A program made the position numbers and the translations under genes. A DNA stretch of 64,000 bases from Spirodela intermedia (lineage: Eukaryota > Streptophyta > Magnoliopsida > Alismatales > Araceae). The DNA lies in NCBI GenBank assembly GCA_902729315.2, contig LR746267.1:3480386-3544385 (forward strand), in the 5' to 3' direction. The first letter of the stretch is position 1; each line of letters opens with the position of its first letter. This document shows, one piece after another, positions 49,534 to 63,739 of this stretch. The notes beneath the pieces were generated by a model. The model was not told the origin of the DNA. It saw only the letters and a list, made by a program, of their open reading frames with translations, and did not search any database.

Positions 49534-49880
49534 ATCTATCTATCTATATATATATGATCAGAATTCGGCACCCTCCTTCCCCACAAGGAGAGAGAGAGAG
49601 TGAGTGAGAGAAGGGATCGAGAAGGGGAAATCTCTCTCTCTCTAGTGGGTGCCACAAGGAGAGAGAGAGATAACAGGACAGACGTCGCAATGCATCTCAA
49701 GAGCCTATTTTCTGGATGAGTCGGAAAGACGAGATCGCACGCACTCTTACATTACTGCTAGACCAGCCAATCAAGAGGATCGCCAAGACTATGATTTCTA
49801 ATCGCCAGAGTGTGTGAGAGAGAGAGAGAGAGGGAGAGAACCAGTAGAGAGAAACCCTCGGCGGCGGCTTCCACCCTCCC
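49129..49880. promoter_or_regulatory. GPAT9 upstream region
   Basis: Between the GPAT9 ATG and the 3' end of the next gene. Contains TGGGCC/TGGGCT boxes (about 49350-49450), the CT/CTAT/TA microsatellite 49469-49554 and GA tracts at about 49590-49605, 49660-49670 and 49817-49833. Presumed to hold the GPAT9 promoter; individual sites are not assigned. Confidence 0.45.
49469..49554. repeat. Compound (CT)n(CTAT)n(TA)n microsatellite
   Basis: About 29 CT units, then CTAT and TA units, in the GPAT9 upstream region. Confidence 0.95.
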
Positions 49881-52800
49881 TCACCTCGCCGAAGATGACG
49901 ACGACCTCGCACTCATCGAGGAGTGGTAATTGGAGCTCCGCTGCTTCCTGTATGAGGAGTACACATCGTCGTACTGGCTCACCTCGTTCGGATCGGCGGC
50001 GGCGGCGCCCAGCCCCAGCCTGCCGGAGCCCCCACCACCACTGCCACCCCCGGTCTTCCGCTCCATGCCGCCCTCAGTGTCCACCTGCAGAGCCGCCGGC
50101 GGTGGGATGCAGGCGCCGCCCATGCGCGGCGGCGGCTCCCAGTCGTAGTCACCGCCTTCCGCTGCTGCCGCCACCCGCATCGGCCCCTCGGAGGGGTTCT
50201 CCTCGCCGATTTCCTTGAAGAATTTAGAGACCCGCTCCAGCAGCTCCGAGGGGGAGGCGGTGGAGGGAGGGATCACGGTGGGGATGTCCAGCGGGCTGAT
50301 TGGCGAGTAGGGAACGCCGCTGCCCACTTGCATCTTCTTCACCATGCCCGGGATCAGCCCCGGTGGGAACAGTGGGTACGGTGGCGGCACTGCCACTGCA
50401 GCCGCCTTCTCCAACCCCGCTGCCGCCACCTGCGGCAGAGCCTGGGCCGCCGGGAAGGACGATACGGCGGCAACGGAGGTGAGGAGCAGCTGCTGGGATG
50501 GCGCCGCCGCCGCGAATTGGGAGGCCAGCGAGGGTGGCGGAGCGGCAGGAAGGAGGAGCTGCTTCTTCTGCAGCTCTTCGGAGGAGGGGCCCCTCAGCTG
50601 CTCTGCCGGCGCCCACTGGGAGTGGAACTGCGGCGCCTGGTGTGGCAAACCTGTGCGCACCCCCAAAGCAAAGTTCGCATAAAAATCAATTCTTTTTAAC
50701 CGCCCAGGCAAAACCCAGAAACATAAATCTGCATAAAAATCAAATCTTTTTTGCCACCCAGGACAACCCAGAAACATACCGCCGGCGGCAGCGGAGGGAT
50801 CTTGCAGGGCGGCGGAGGGGAGTTCAGGCAGGCCACCAGGGTGGTAGGAGCCCTGGGTCATCTCATCCTCGAGGGCGTGGATGGTCTCCTGATCGAAGAC
50901 CTCCTTAGAAGCCCAGAACTGGACGATCTTCTCCAGCCGGGACTGGTTCGACTCACGGTTCTGAGGGTTGCCGTAGATCCTCGACAGCATCGGCCCCAGC
51001 ACGGGCTTGAAGGCCAGCGCCACATTGTCCAGCTCCTGCTGCACGTGCCGCCGCTGCAGGCTGCACACCATAGTTGAGAGCAAAGGGCAAGGAGATAATT
51101 ACTATTTTAGGAAAAAGCCCAAGAACAAACCGCGCCCTAAACCCTATTGAGAGCACAGGGAAAAAGAAACAGAGAGAGAGAGAGAGAGAGAAACATGTCC
51201 TTCAGTCGTCGATCAAGTACTCCCTAGATAAAAATAAAATAAAGTAGACTAGTTTCTTGAAAAGAGATGAAACATGGGCAGCCAAATCTGACTGTGTTCT
51301 ATTCTTGGTCAGTGTAGAAGCCCCAAAAAAAATTCTAACCCAGAGTGGAACCTCAATCAAGACTGCCATATCATATACTTGTCAGCACAGCAGATGAGGC
51401 CCACTGGGGAGGGAGGTCAACGATGACCCACTTCCGAATAGCCACCCATTCCTGCACAGCCTCAGAGCTCGATCCCTTGATTCATAGGAACAGGTGAGAT
51501 GGCCATGCGGACGAACTGAGAGAGTCCATGCCAATCAAGATCCTGTTTTCAAAGTATGCTATTTAAAAATCTGACCGATGCTACGAGTGAAACCCTTGAA
51601 GACCCACAGTTCCTACCCCCCATTTTCTGCTCAGAAAAACCATCAAAACGGTGTTCCTGGAAGTCACACTTCCAATCTTCCCTCATTCATTTTCTGTCAG
51701 AATCCTTCATCACGACGAAAAATATGAGCGAGAGAAAAAGTCTGCAGGTTTAGTGACCTACGGAAAGCGGAAATCACAGAGAATTCAATACCTTTCCGTC
51801 GAAAAAGATTGATGAAGGATGGGTGAGCTGCAAAATGAGTGAACTTCTGGTTACAGGAAGACAGCTGCAAATGAGTGGCCAGTCTCAATGGGTGTTCTTC
51901 CAGCTACGAGGATGGGAGTCTCTACGGCCGATTTAGAAGGGGTAAAGCATTTCCCAAACCAAAGCTGGGAAAGGCCACCGTAGCTGTGATAGACTGGGCA
52001 AAAGGTGGAACCAACTAGGATGGAATGATCAAGCGATAAACAGATAAAAAGTATGGATTAGATGGCACGTTTCTGCAAGATCATTAGAAAAGGATGCAGA
52101 ATCCATCTGATGGCAGCTTTCTTGGATTGCGGGTCGACGAAAGAAAGGAACAGAAAAAAAAATCAGGGGAGTTTAATGGATGCCGCACCTGTCAAAGAGG
52201 ATGTCATTGGCCAGGAAAATGATATGCATCTGCCGCTCTGAATCATCCAACAAGAACATCCTCTCTCTCAGAGCTTCAGCCAGAGCAGGAGCGAAAGGAG
52301 ACCTCTGCATGAACCACATCTTCGCACCTTTGATGGATTCTTTCGTTCCGGTGAGACTGTGAAGGACGCTACTGAGCTCGGCCGCCACATCTGAAGGGAG
52401 CGGCCCGGAGAGCCCTTTGAAGGAGGACTTGGGATGATCGTAACCCAGGGAAGGATGGGAATGGGGCGGCTGCGGCTGCTGATCGTGGTAAGGTGGGAAC
52501 TGCTGGTGGAGATGGGGGCCACCGCCGCCGGCGGAGGGAGGAGGGTTCAGCAGCTGGGGAGGCACCACACCCATGGAGGAGGAGAAGGGAGAATTGAAAG
52601 GCGATCCAGGAGGGCCTCCTCTGGTGGACAGCCATAGCTTGTAGCGGTAGTAGCCGTGCCCCTCGCCGCCGAAGAGGAAGGCATAGATGGGGTTGTTGTG
52701 CTGCTTCTCCCGGATCATGACCTCGAAATCCGGGCCGTTCTTAGAGACGTACTCCACGAGCTTGTCGATGCACTTGTGGAGCTCTGGATCGGAGGGCGGA

Positions 52801-53189
52801 GGGGCCACCGGCGGAGGCGCCGAATCGAATTGGTAGGGGAAGGATCCGGAAGGGGCCATGAGATGGGGAGGAAGGTGGGAGGAGAAGGCCGAGGGGAGAG
52901 GCTGCTGCTGCATGTGCATGAGAGAAGGATGGTGCTGGTGGAGATGGAGGGGGCCTAGCTGCTGCTGCTGCTGCGGGAGAGGTGGGAGGTGGCGGTGGAA
53001 GGGAAACTGGTGCTGTTGCAGAGAAGGATGATGAGCAGGGTTCATGAAAGGGGGGCTCCCGTGGGGAAGCTGCTGCGGTGGCGGAGGAAACTGCTGCTGG
53101 TGGTAGCCGTACGGCGGCGGCTGCTGTTGCTGCTGCTGCTGCGCGTGGGCCATCGCCGCCGCGTACTCGTGGGCGGCCTGCCGGTCCAT
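49881..53189 (-). CDS. CHERP-like SURP + CID domain protein (pre-mRNA processing)
   Basis: Nuclear RNA-processing protein of the CHERP type (SURP then CID, without the RRM of SR140/RRC1). Exons on minus: 53189-52189, 51060-50780, 50650-49881. Total 2052 nt, 683 aa, phases consistent (AG/C gives Ser; G/GT gives Gly). The N-terminus is Gln/Pro/His-rich with a (Q)7 run and many CAG/CCG codons. The SURP domain lies at about 135-187 ([30 protein letters not shown]). The CID lies at about 264-405 ([69 protein letters not shown]). A Pro/Ala/Gly-rich C-terminus ends [15 protein letters not shown] plus a Ser run. Intron 2 (50651-50779) is 129 nt, in frame and stop-free, so retention adds 43 residues. 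A displayed-base ambiguity near 52200 could move the exon 1 donor by one base. Confidence 0.92.
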
Positions 53190-53424
53190 TCTCCGGTGGA
53201 GAGATCCGCCCGCTGGAGATTCCCAGGGGGGACTGCCTCGAGAAGGGCCTCGAAAAAACCCTAGATAAGCGAAAGCTCACTAGTTACGCTGCGCCGGGGA
53301 GGAGGACGAAGAAGAAGAAATTATCGATAAAACCCTTACTTTCTCATTATATAGACAGAAAACCTCTTCCATGCACGCAGGTTTCTGATCTTTTTACGCT
53401 ACGAAGGCCGCCGCCTATTTACCG

Positions 53425-53485
53425 TCAATGACCATCTCGTGTTAATGGGCCGGGCTGCACTTGGTCGGCCCATTTTTCTACATAC
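53425..53485. promoter_or_regulatory. TGGGCC boxes upstream of the CHERP-like gene
   Basis: ttaatgggccgggc and, 20 bases on, ggcccattttt form a facing pair of TGGGCC elements about 260 bases upstream of the ATG at 53189. Role inferred from their frequency in plant housekeeping promoters. Confidence 0.45.
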
Positions 53486-54058
53486 ACGCCCACAATTTGG
53501 CACAAAGTTTCATTGACCTTATACATTCTCTCTCCTCTCTCTCCCGCCCTCCCTCCACGCTATTACCGCTAACCCTCATGACTTAAGAAGTCATAAGTGA
53601 ACGGGCCGGGCCTAGATGGAAGAGCCGGGCTTCCGGGCGGGGCCCGACATGGAGAACTTTCATATAATAAATCATCAAAGCCTCCAAAGATTAGCTGACC
53701 TGAGAACACGAAGGGTCTGGTTAGTACAGGGGATGTTAACGGCTGAGGGTCAGGGGTTTGCTGCTGGAGTCTGGGAGGAGAACATCAAGGCCGTTGGATC
53801 AAAGGTTATTGGCTTAATCTCAGCCGTACAGATCATTTGCTCCTGCAGATGGATAAATTCAACCATGGCTCACAGATCCCATCAGCCCCATCACCGTCAT
53901 AATTATAAGCTTACTGAGGTTTAATTTAAGGATTTTTTTATTAAATAAATTAGATTTGAGCAGCTGATCGCGATCAGGTAAATCTTCAGCTGAGCTAAGC
54001 ACAGAATGTAGAACACAAGATTCCTTGAGAGAGAGAGAGAGATGATTTATCAAGAACA
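53486..54058. other. Intergenic between the TraB 3' end and the CHERP-like promoter
   Basis: Short CT tract (about 53526-53545) and GA tract (54028-54042). A reading frame at 53616-53924 has no recognisable domain and includes ggccgttggatca/cagccgtac repeat-like promoter sequence. No gene called. Confidence 0.55.
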
Positions 54059-54292
54059 TCACCTTCTAGAAGCAAGATAGATGCCAGAAATGATGGCCGC
54101 CCCAGTGGCCGCAAAACCCAGAGAAGCCAAGATCTTCACTGTTGTGGTGTGGGGATTTCTCTTAGGAACTTCTAGGAGATGATTAATCTGAGAAAACAAA
54201 TATATCAATCAGGAGATGATGAACAATTCATTGATATTTTCTCAGTAGCATATTACTCAACTCATAATTGGCCCAAAGTAAGATTGCTCACA

Positions 54293-54391
<99 letters not shown>

Positions 54392-57300
54392 CGTTTCCCA
54401 GATTAGGAAACAATCAGGTGGTATGGTTAGTGGAGCTTTCAAATCTTTAGCGATGGAATCAGAAAGGAAGTTGGGTTGGACAGCATGGTAGCAATTACTA
54501 TAGATTTTTATTTTTATTTTTTTTTTTCTTTCAGATTATCCCAATCATATCATATTCACAAAGGGGAAAGCAAGGAAATTAAGGAAATTAAGGAAATACA
54601 ATTCATATAATTTTATTAAATAAGAAATTATGAATTCATAAATTAAGGAAATAAATAATCCAAGGAGTCAACAAGGCATGAGATGAATAAGAAATAAAAA
54701 AAAGGAAATTAAGGACTCACCATCATTAATTTATTATTTAAATAATGAATTCAGAGAAGGCAGAATATTATACGCGCACAAAGATTCATAATCTGCAGAG
54801 GGTAACTAATAAATAAACTGAAAAGGGATGAATGGTGGTGAGATCAATGTCTGAACTGTCCGCCATGTCATTAGGGAGACACATTGGTCTAAGATCTCTC
54901 TCATACCAAATCTCATGAACCACTAAAAAAAAAAAAAAATCCACTTAAATCATAACTGAAGGTCACATAATATCTCAATTCAAAGACCAGTGGTTAAAAT
55001 GTTTAGGTTAATTCTAACCTTGCAGGGACAAATGTTTGAATGTTTATTTTTTTAATAAAAGTTTTTAAATGGCATAAATATATATATATATATGAAGATA
55101 CAATCAATTGAAGAAAATCACCTCAACTAAATCAAAGAAAAAAAAAAGGGGGGGGGGGATTCCCTCTGACGACAATTCAGGGCAGAGGATACAGTCGTAT
55201 TAACCATTTGAAAAAAAATATGTCATGATATGAACATTAACCACATAATTTATTTCTGAATTGGAAACAAGAAAATACCAGCTAACCTGTAATGGCTGCT
55301 TCCAATGCTTCTTGATTCCTGCGAGATGACCTCTGCCGACGACTGCAACTACTGAAGAATGCTCACTGGCCACTTTAAGTAATTTCGAAGACATGTACCT
55401 GAAAATAATTTCGAACCCGTTTATAGGAGATTGTAGAACAGATATCGATGCTGCATGTATTCGGAAAAAATGCAGAGGCAACATACATGTGAGTACAGTT
55501 AATAGGAAGTATAAGAGCCACACACAGAATTTTTTGGTATTTCAGTAGAACCTCATAAATTAACTGATTTCTAGAAATAAATATGGTTTTAGGAGTAAAA
55601 AGGTACAGAACCTAAAATAGTAATGCAATTATCAGATATATTGACCTGGAAATTTCGAACAGATACTAACGATGGAGAGAAGTAATCTTATTTACTATGG
55701 GACTGAATGAGCCCCGGGGGATGAAGCTTTAGTCATTGATAGGACTAGATAAAACCCAAGATGAGCTTCTATAATTGTTATTAATCACTTAGCTGATCAA
55801 TCAGTCAGACTGTAAGTCAACTGTCCGATTAATCAGATGGTAAAGGGGTTTTATAAACCGTATATAATTTTTAGAGTAGCTTTTATTCATTACAACACAT
55901 TTTCTGTTTGGCAAAGATGCCACACAGAATTTGACCACTTTCAGAGATGAATGTGGAATTATTTTTACTATGTCACCAGAGCAGGGTGGATGAGTAATAC
56001 AGGAAATACCAAGTTGTAAAATTAACATATTAAAGGGCCAACGGGTAGATGAATATTTTCAGAAAAATGAAAAAATATGAGAAAATTATAGCATGTAAGA
56101 GCATTTATATGCATATTCACTACTAGTGGGATCTCATTTCATTTATTTCATAAACTAAGCCACCGCCAACAACAGCAGCAACCGGAGAACAGTCACCACC
56201 AGTTAGATCTAGCAGGAAGCAGTGGAGGTATCACCAACAGCTATGCAGCAAGTCTAGGCACAGCAGCATTCAAAATAGATTATCCCTCATTGAATATTGA
56301 TCTCAACGCCTCAATTTTTTTCTTTCGCGTTTTTTTTGTTTTCTTTAATATTTAAAATGGATTATCTGGAAGGTATGAAGTTGGCAGAGGAGGAATATGT
56401 AAACACAAAAATAGTAGCGGATGAGGCATCATCCATATTAGATATTTCACTCTATAATGATTAAGGAAACAGCTCTGAAAATTGGGTACCAAAGTTGGGG
56501 GGCAGGTTGGATGTTATTCGTAAAAAAGATACAACAGTAGCAGTGGAACTTAGGTTATTATTTAGAGTAACATCAATAAAACTTCAAAGGTACGGAAGGA
56601 TATTTTCCACAAGACTTGAACTGGATCAAATATTTGAACAGGGAATGAGCAAAAACTATTTTCCAGAAGAACCATTGGTGTTGAAGCCCTGAGATAGTTG
56701 GGTGAAATTGGAGGGGACTAAAAGAGCGAAATTCTCAGTTTTTCAGTGAATCACATTTTTTAAAAGGAGGTGCTACATCAGAGTTGAAAACCCTCCTCTT
56801 TTTTGAAAGTAAATGTACAGATGTGAAGAACCTCACCAAGGATTACACAGTTTTGGCTTGTTTTGCGTGCAATTGACTGAGCCATCTGGGCAAAGAGAAT
56901 CATAATCGCTTTTACAAGGGCAAGTTCCACATCATCCAAGGTTTTAACTTGAGAGATGTAGTGGGTAAGATTGAGGATTGAAATAGAAAATTCCATTTTT
57001 CGGAGTGGTCATATTCTAAGTTTTGATAACATTTCGCCAGAGGACACTGATGAGACAAAGGAGCCTTTGTGAGACCTCGTGGATCACACTTTTGCACATA
57101 TTCCCTTTCATTTAATGAGTTCGCGTTTCTAACCATGTTCATACCAAACACGAAGTATTTTTGAAGTTCTATCCAGAGTTTGAATGAATATCTGAATTAA
57201 TGTCATGAGCTAATATCATATATGTTGAACAACGTTACCCTTAAATGTATGAATAACTGTAGCAGCATCATAATCTACCAAATATAAACTTGAGGGAAAA

Positions 57301-60300
57301 ACATCAAAATAAACTTTTCATTTCAACATTAAACGGAATTCAGCATGGAAAAGTCAAGCTATTTAACCAACTGAAACGCGAGTACTAGCCCCAGAAAAAA
57401 AAAACTCCCAGGTATATATACAAAATGACATTGAACTTGATAAACTGATACTTACATGTCCCGTTCTATTAGTAGAGTCTCGATTAAAGTAGGAAATGCT
57501 TTGCTCATCTCTTGAATCAGAAGTGTTAGCATGTCGCCATCATCCAAATCCTTCAACTGAAAATATGTAAAGCCATGGTCCATCATCATCCGAAAAGTAG
57601 GAAATACTTTGCTCACACTCACGATCCATATTAAACACAAACAGAAACTTTTTAGGAAAAAATAGACGTCACTATAACAAGCCACAAACACAAAAATCAT
57701 GTTGATCAAAAGAACACAATAATGAGAAATGGAAAATAAAGGGTATAGCAGCTTAAATTAGTGTAATAATGATTTCCCCAAAAACTTTTAACCGCTCAAA
57801 AATCTTACTATTTGCCCCATTTTCCCCATAAATTTTATTTGGAAAGCGTAACAAGCCACTATTGCATCACTTAGAAATAAATTATCAACAAGTAGGGTAT
57901 GGTCCTTTGAACCGAAAATTCCATTTCACATGCCCAACAAAACATGTAAACCGTGCCAACATTCAGCCAGAGGCTAAGCCTAAGTAAAAATAAAAACTAT
58001 GCTTTTAAAAAGACAAATCCTTTTTTTTAATCTTATGACAAGCATAAGCCTTCTGAAACTTTCTCCTAATGGCAACAAGGCCCCCGTCATATCCAAACTC
58101 CCTTACTTCAAAGATAATACTAATGGCAGATGCCACCAACAATGAATTTTACACAGTTTTCCACCCAATGAATCTCAACTCTGTATAAAGACTTTCTTCT
58201 TATTCAAATGAATCGCTCCCACTAAACTTTTTAGCACCTTGCTGTGCAAGTTTTCAGTCCTCTGGTTTTTCATCTCATTTATTTTAACATTATATGGGGT
58301 TTCCTAGTCATATCTATGTCAAATAGAGCATAAAAGATCGAAAAATCTTGGAATAAATTTTCCTCTCAAACTCATGTATATCTTTTGATTGAAAAATTAA
58401 TACGATTTTTTGGGTTATTCTACTCTTTTTTTTTTCCATTGCTTGTAAACTGGGAAAGTGAATCAGACGCCGCAGGACCAAAGCTATGTTACGCTTTGTC
58501 CTATATGACACTTTTTGGACCAAGGCAGGAGCCAGGGAGAAATTCCAACCACTATGACTATTCGTTCCAACCATCTTTGAATTGTCTTTGTGAAATATGA
58601 AGACTAGTAGCACAAAATGCTCTGTGTAGAGGAGTCAATGGCCTGGGCCTGGTGGGGTCTAGTTTGGAGCTCTTAGAAGCACGGTCTAGCTGTCCAACCT
58701 AAGACTATAACTTTTTCTGAGGGCAGTTCTACGAAATGCCGTCAAAAGATCAAAATAACATCCACAGAATATTGTTGATAAAACACAGCCTTCAAAAGAG
58801 AGAGCCTCTTGAGAATAAAGATCAACAAAAAATTGAAGGTCGTAAAAGGATAGGAAATAGCATAAAATGAAAATCTCCTAAAGTAGATTAATAAACTACT
58901 CACCAATTTATTGAGGTCTTCAGAACTTGGTAAAAATATAGATTGAAAGATCATATAGGACAGAAACTTTGCTTTATGCCAGAGCGACATTCTTCCCCAT
59001 GTCCTCCGTAATGTAATCTATTACAGAAATATGTTAAACAAAACCTTATCAGTTGGAAAGCTCGTGAGAAAATATGTTGAGTTGTCACCGTAGAAAATTA
59101 TTAAAAAAATAAATGTTTCTGCATGTCAGATGTTGTACGTAAAGCCTTCTGCCAATCATCCATTGGTAAAATTGCACAGTAAGCTCCAAGCAATATAAAG
59201 AAATGAAAGACGAAAAAATATTTAGATTATGTCCCACGATAAATAAGAAAATAAAGATTATGACAAAGATACACCATAAGAGTGCAGAAAAGTGACTAAA
59301 ACAATTCTTCCTTCAATACAAACAAACTACCCACTGTGACATGAATTTATCTATTATTATTTATTATTACTCGTGGAACATCTTTCAAAACGTTTTGCCT
59401 TTATATTATTTGGGAGACGAAGTGGAACAGTGGCCTTTACGGTTTGAAACCCTCTGTTGTATACAGTGAATGATCATTAGTTCTCATAACAAAGGAACAC
59501 ATGCGATTAACTGGTGTGAAGAAGATGCCACGAATAAAATATGACTTTCTGTTTTCATACAATGATTATGGTTAATTACTAACTATTTATTTAGGGGAAA
59601 AAATGACACCCCATGTTAGATCATGTTCAAGCAGACGTCCTCACAATTTTCCAGACACTTAAGGTGCTTGTTGGCACATCTAGCTGTGAATGGCTGAATG
59701 TTGTTTCTATTCGTCCAAACAAGAAGTTATTCACAATGTTCTATCAAGTTTTTCTCTCTCTCAGAGATTTTCATTTCTGCAGCTTTTACCTCGTTTCAAT
59801 GTGTTACCCTACCATTCCACTGCGATGGCTTGCTCAGTCATCTGCCTATCGCACTAGGACTAGAAAAATAAACAAAAATTAGGGCAGGCAACCAGATGAT
59901 TCTCCTCTTGGACTTTCATAATGAATATGACCCACTAACATTTAGGTGTTCGAGTTACCGAATCGTCATTCCATTTGATTCCATCTAAACCCTAGACATC
60001 AATCTGCTCTTGCAGTCCTTTTGAGTAAAAATATCTACCCATGTGATGCTGGTGTCATCCACTGCCTTCAAGAGAAAACAAATCGTTCATTCAGAGTAGA
60101 TATCCCCATGATTTTTCAGGTATCACCTATGTGAACTGGCAGCCTAGATGCCTTGCAAGCGGCCCAAGAAGTCACTTACTTGGACCATTCGGGCATCTCC
60201 TTCAACCATCTAGGTAGCTTGGGAAGTGGCAAGAGGTGTTAAGGTTTCAGGAAAACTCAAAAACCCTCATACGGTTGACGTCTCTTTACATACCACGCAA

Positions 60301-63300
60301 CCCATAGACAATCACAAAATACATTAACGTCTTAAGAAACAATAATCTGTCACAGTTTCGACAGTTATGGAGGGAGATCAAACGATCATTTACCAGTACT
60401 CGTCAGACAGATCAGTGTCCATGTCTGTCGCATGTCTAAAAAGAATCCAAATGGAGTTCACAATGTCAGAGAGACAGTTATATAATGCAGCATCTCCTTA
60501 CTTGCTTTTATCACCATGAAAATTGAGAAATTGCACACAACATTAGCCTTTACAAAGCAAACTCTTTTATAAGATTTTATAAAGAAAATCTTGGATTTCT
60601 GGCAACATAACTCCTTAATAGAAAGAGTGGTCATTATCTATAATAAGGAATGTAAGATATGAAGAATAGTTCTCTGTGTCCGGAGCATTTTAGAATAGTC
60701 TTTACCATCTTTGTGTAGATCTTGAAGATGCTTGATGAGCAGGTTTTCATTGCACGTTAGAAATCCACCCATACATTTCATTTTGTTCGTATTTAACACA
60801 AATAAAAAAAATTGAAAACTGAAAAGACATGCAAGCAGTTAATAGGCGTATGTACATTTGTCTATGTATGGACGAGTGTATTCAACATAGAAGTCTTCTA
60901 TAACACAAGATACGCATGGGTCACATTACAGAGTACTACGAAAAAAGGCAGGAATAAACAAAAGAAATCTTACCTGGACAGGGCGATCACCCAGTATAAC
61001 CTTGGCCCCAAAGTTTCTTGCCTCTTCGAAGGCAACTCGAAATTCAGCTCCAGGGAACACTTCAAGTTTACTAGCAACCTATAGAAATGAAATAACATGA
61101 TTATGTCACGAATATTTAATAGAAAAAGAGCCATACTAACATTCCACAAAGACGAAAACCATCCTAGTATCTCATTTTGAATGTGAAGACTCACATCTTC
61201 CTCATTTTTAAGTCCTGAATTAGCGTTTTGATCAAATAAGAAACAAGATCACACACGATGGCAAATGAAACAGAAGTCCAATTACTTTTATAAAAAAAAA
61301 AACGCAATCATACCTTAGCAAGAAAAAAGCTGTACAGGATTCCAAATATATTAGAATCTCTTTTCTTCCACATGTCTATCATTTCGTTCATTGTTGGTAC
61401 CTGTGAAGGAACAAAGCCGTCAGAAATATACAAAAGGAATCTGGCATCTGATGTTCACATTAAGATAAATGAAAATTATGCATAACTACACCATTCTAAA
61501 AGTTGTAATTTGAAAAACGATGCAAATATTAGGAACTATTCTTTTTACTTTTCCTCTTTAGATTGGAGGAGAGGGCCCAAGAATTATCAAACTTTTAGGA
61601 CACGAATCTACAAGCTCGAGGTACTCTTCCAGCCTTGAAGATATAGTAGTGGTACAGTCCCAATCAAAAAAATTTCGAACCTAATAACAAAGTTCCCAAC
61701 ATGCAAAAGCCGACACACAATGACACAGATTATCACGACTGAAGGAATTATCCAGAAGGAATCATTTGCCAGAGAAAATGAGAAAGATTGTCAGGATTCA
61801 AAATACAAATAACTTACATATACCTTTAGGTTTTGGGGAGTCAGTATAGCCACACGGCTAGCACACAATTCTAGAAAGACAACCTACAGTCAACAAAACA
61901 AGGATCACTTTCAGATGACGATACAAATATACAAAATTCGAAAAAAAATTTGGATAAACATGTAATTCAATTGGCAAACCTGCCACATGAAAGATCAATC
62001 AAGCAAGGGTATCATGAATTTCAAAATCAAAAGACCTGTGGTTTCAAGCATCTGATGATGGCTTTAACTTCTCTGCAAGATTCCTGAAATAATACAACAA
62101 AGAAGAATGTACAGATCATTTGTTTCAGTAATGCAATAAATTTCCTCTTTTGAAATGTAAACTATAATAGAAATGGAAAGGTGTCCATCCTAATGGCGAA
62201 AGGGGTGGACGCAATCTAAATTACAATTATTAAGGCAGATGCTTGTTCGTAAAAACTAAAGTAAAAATACAGCAATACCCAATTCAGAAAAAACAATGCT
62301 TAAAAACAAATCCGCCCTTGAAACGTTTGTTGAACACAGATTTGTAGGAAAAGGCACAAAACAGCTGCTTATCAGACAGCGATCAATCATTATTGCGATA
62401 CACTGAGGGAGTGTTCTGGATGGCAGGGCAAAGTTTCAATTTTGGAAGACGGACAATAAGCACAATTACAGCCTTCTTGTGCAGAGGATTCTTTTGACAG
62501 CATATTTCCATACACTTTAGGTCACCTTTTTCTTTAAGAATGCTAACAAAGATGTGTACTGCTCACTGAAATAAAAACAAGAGTAATATGAGGACTGTCA
62601 GGCACCAAACCTAATGCATGGGAGAGCTGATTAGACTATCATCAACTAGTTAAAACTCAGATCGATATTTTCCCCAACCACCACTAGAACTAATGTATAG
62701 AAATCTGTCCAGCAGCACCAAACATAAGACGACCAAGACTATCCAACAAAGATGAAGTGAGATGGAACCCCGTGCTACTTGAAGTCAACAACAAAGAATT
62801 TTTAGTTAATCATTGTATGCTAGTTGGCATTGAAAGTATTCTTAGCTTGCTTTCATTTTCGTTGCCCTCTAATCTTTTACTAAAAACTAGATTATATTAA
62901 CCTTCTCGAAACAACCTAATCCACGCTTCCAAGAAAGGTTAGGCCATGTCAACCAGAAATATAGCGGAGAAACGTTTGATTCAAAACATTTTTCGGACGC
63001 AATCTTTGGCCAGAACGATGAGAGATAAAGATACTTCGTGGGTGATCAAAAATGAGTGTACTTTATAACCGTGGTACGACGAATTTGGCCACCAATTGAG
63101 AGACAGAGAAGTACGTAAACGAAGAGTCACCTGAGACACGTGAGCTGTTCCGACCAAGTAGACATCGCAAGAACCACCCTCTGCTGACGACTCGCATTCT
63201 AAAACGACGACCCCCTTTGCTAACTCCTCCGGAAGAACTCTCTTAGGCTCCTCCATGAAGTCCTCCAGGCCGACCTCAGAATCTTCGAATTCTTCATCGA

Positions 63301-63739
63301 AACCAACCCCGGGAGCTTCGTCTGGCAAAATCGCGTTCTCTCCGCGAGCGCCACCGCCGGAAATCCCCCTTCCAGGATCGGGATCCGTCCGTGATCCCTC
63401 GGCATCGGTGATCTCAACACCGGAGACATAAATAAAACCGTCTCCACCGGACGTGGTCGATTCCGGCGACGACTCCCTGGCGGCCTCCATTCCCGTTCGA
63501 AATTCGGACCGTCGGAGGCACCGAGGGACTCGAGGTGGACGATTCGAAAGGAAGCGGAGCCGACGGAGGAGAACAGGCGGCGGAAGTTCCCCGGCGTGGC
63601 GGATCGCTCGAGGAGGGGATGAGGCCGCAGAGCGCGAGGCAACAAAGAGAGGGCGACGGTGGAGGAGAACCGACGGCGACGGCGACGTGGGTAGGCTAGA
63701 AGCTTCTAGCTTGGCCCCTCCTCGAGCAGAGAGATTCAT
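54059..63739 (-). CDS. TraB-family protein (TRABD/TRB1-like)
   Basis: Nine exons on minus: 63739-63131, 62083-62036, 61883-61824, 61400-61314, 61078-60974, 59017-58904, 57556-57456, 55398-55287, 54187-54059. Total 1365 nt, 454 aa, all phases closed. The Arg/Ser/Pro-rich N-terminus (about 90 residues) could be a targeting peptide; a second ATG in frame gives MEAARESSPES. An acidic stretch precedes the TraB domain, which starts VYLVGTAHVSQ at about 193. It continues VVFLELCASRVAIL, PTMNEMIDMWKKRDSNIFG, VFPGAEFRVAFEEA, ILGDRPVQITLRRTWGRMS, DMLTLLIQEMSKAFPTL and VVAVVGRGHLAGIKKHW. A single C-terminal membrane helix (ILASLGFAATGAAIISGIYL) ends with Arg-Arg. Arabidopsis TRB1/TRB2 of this family act at ER-mitochondrion contacts; the same role here is inferred. 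Introns are long, one holding a 99-base (ATT)n(ATC)n tract. Confidence 0.94.
54292..54390. repeat. (ATT)n(ATC)n microsatellite in TraB intron 8
   Basis: About 23 ATT units then about 9 ATC units. Frames through it read poly-Tyr/His, poly-Leu/Ser or poly-Ile/Met and are not genes. Confidence 0.97.

Noticed and set aside
49881-51083. Single uninterrupted 400-codon reading of the CHERP-like 3' half
   Set aside because: Family comparison, splice signals and the repeat-like filler sequence show that 50651-50779 is an intron, even though it is in frame. Kept as an exitron finding instead.
54179-54450. Poly-Tyr/His, poly-Leu/Ser and poly-Ile/Met frames
   Set aside because: Three readings of one (ATT)n(ATC)n microsatellite inside a TraB intron.
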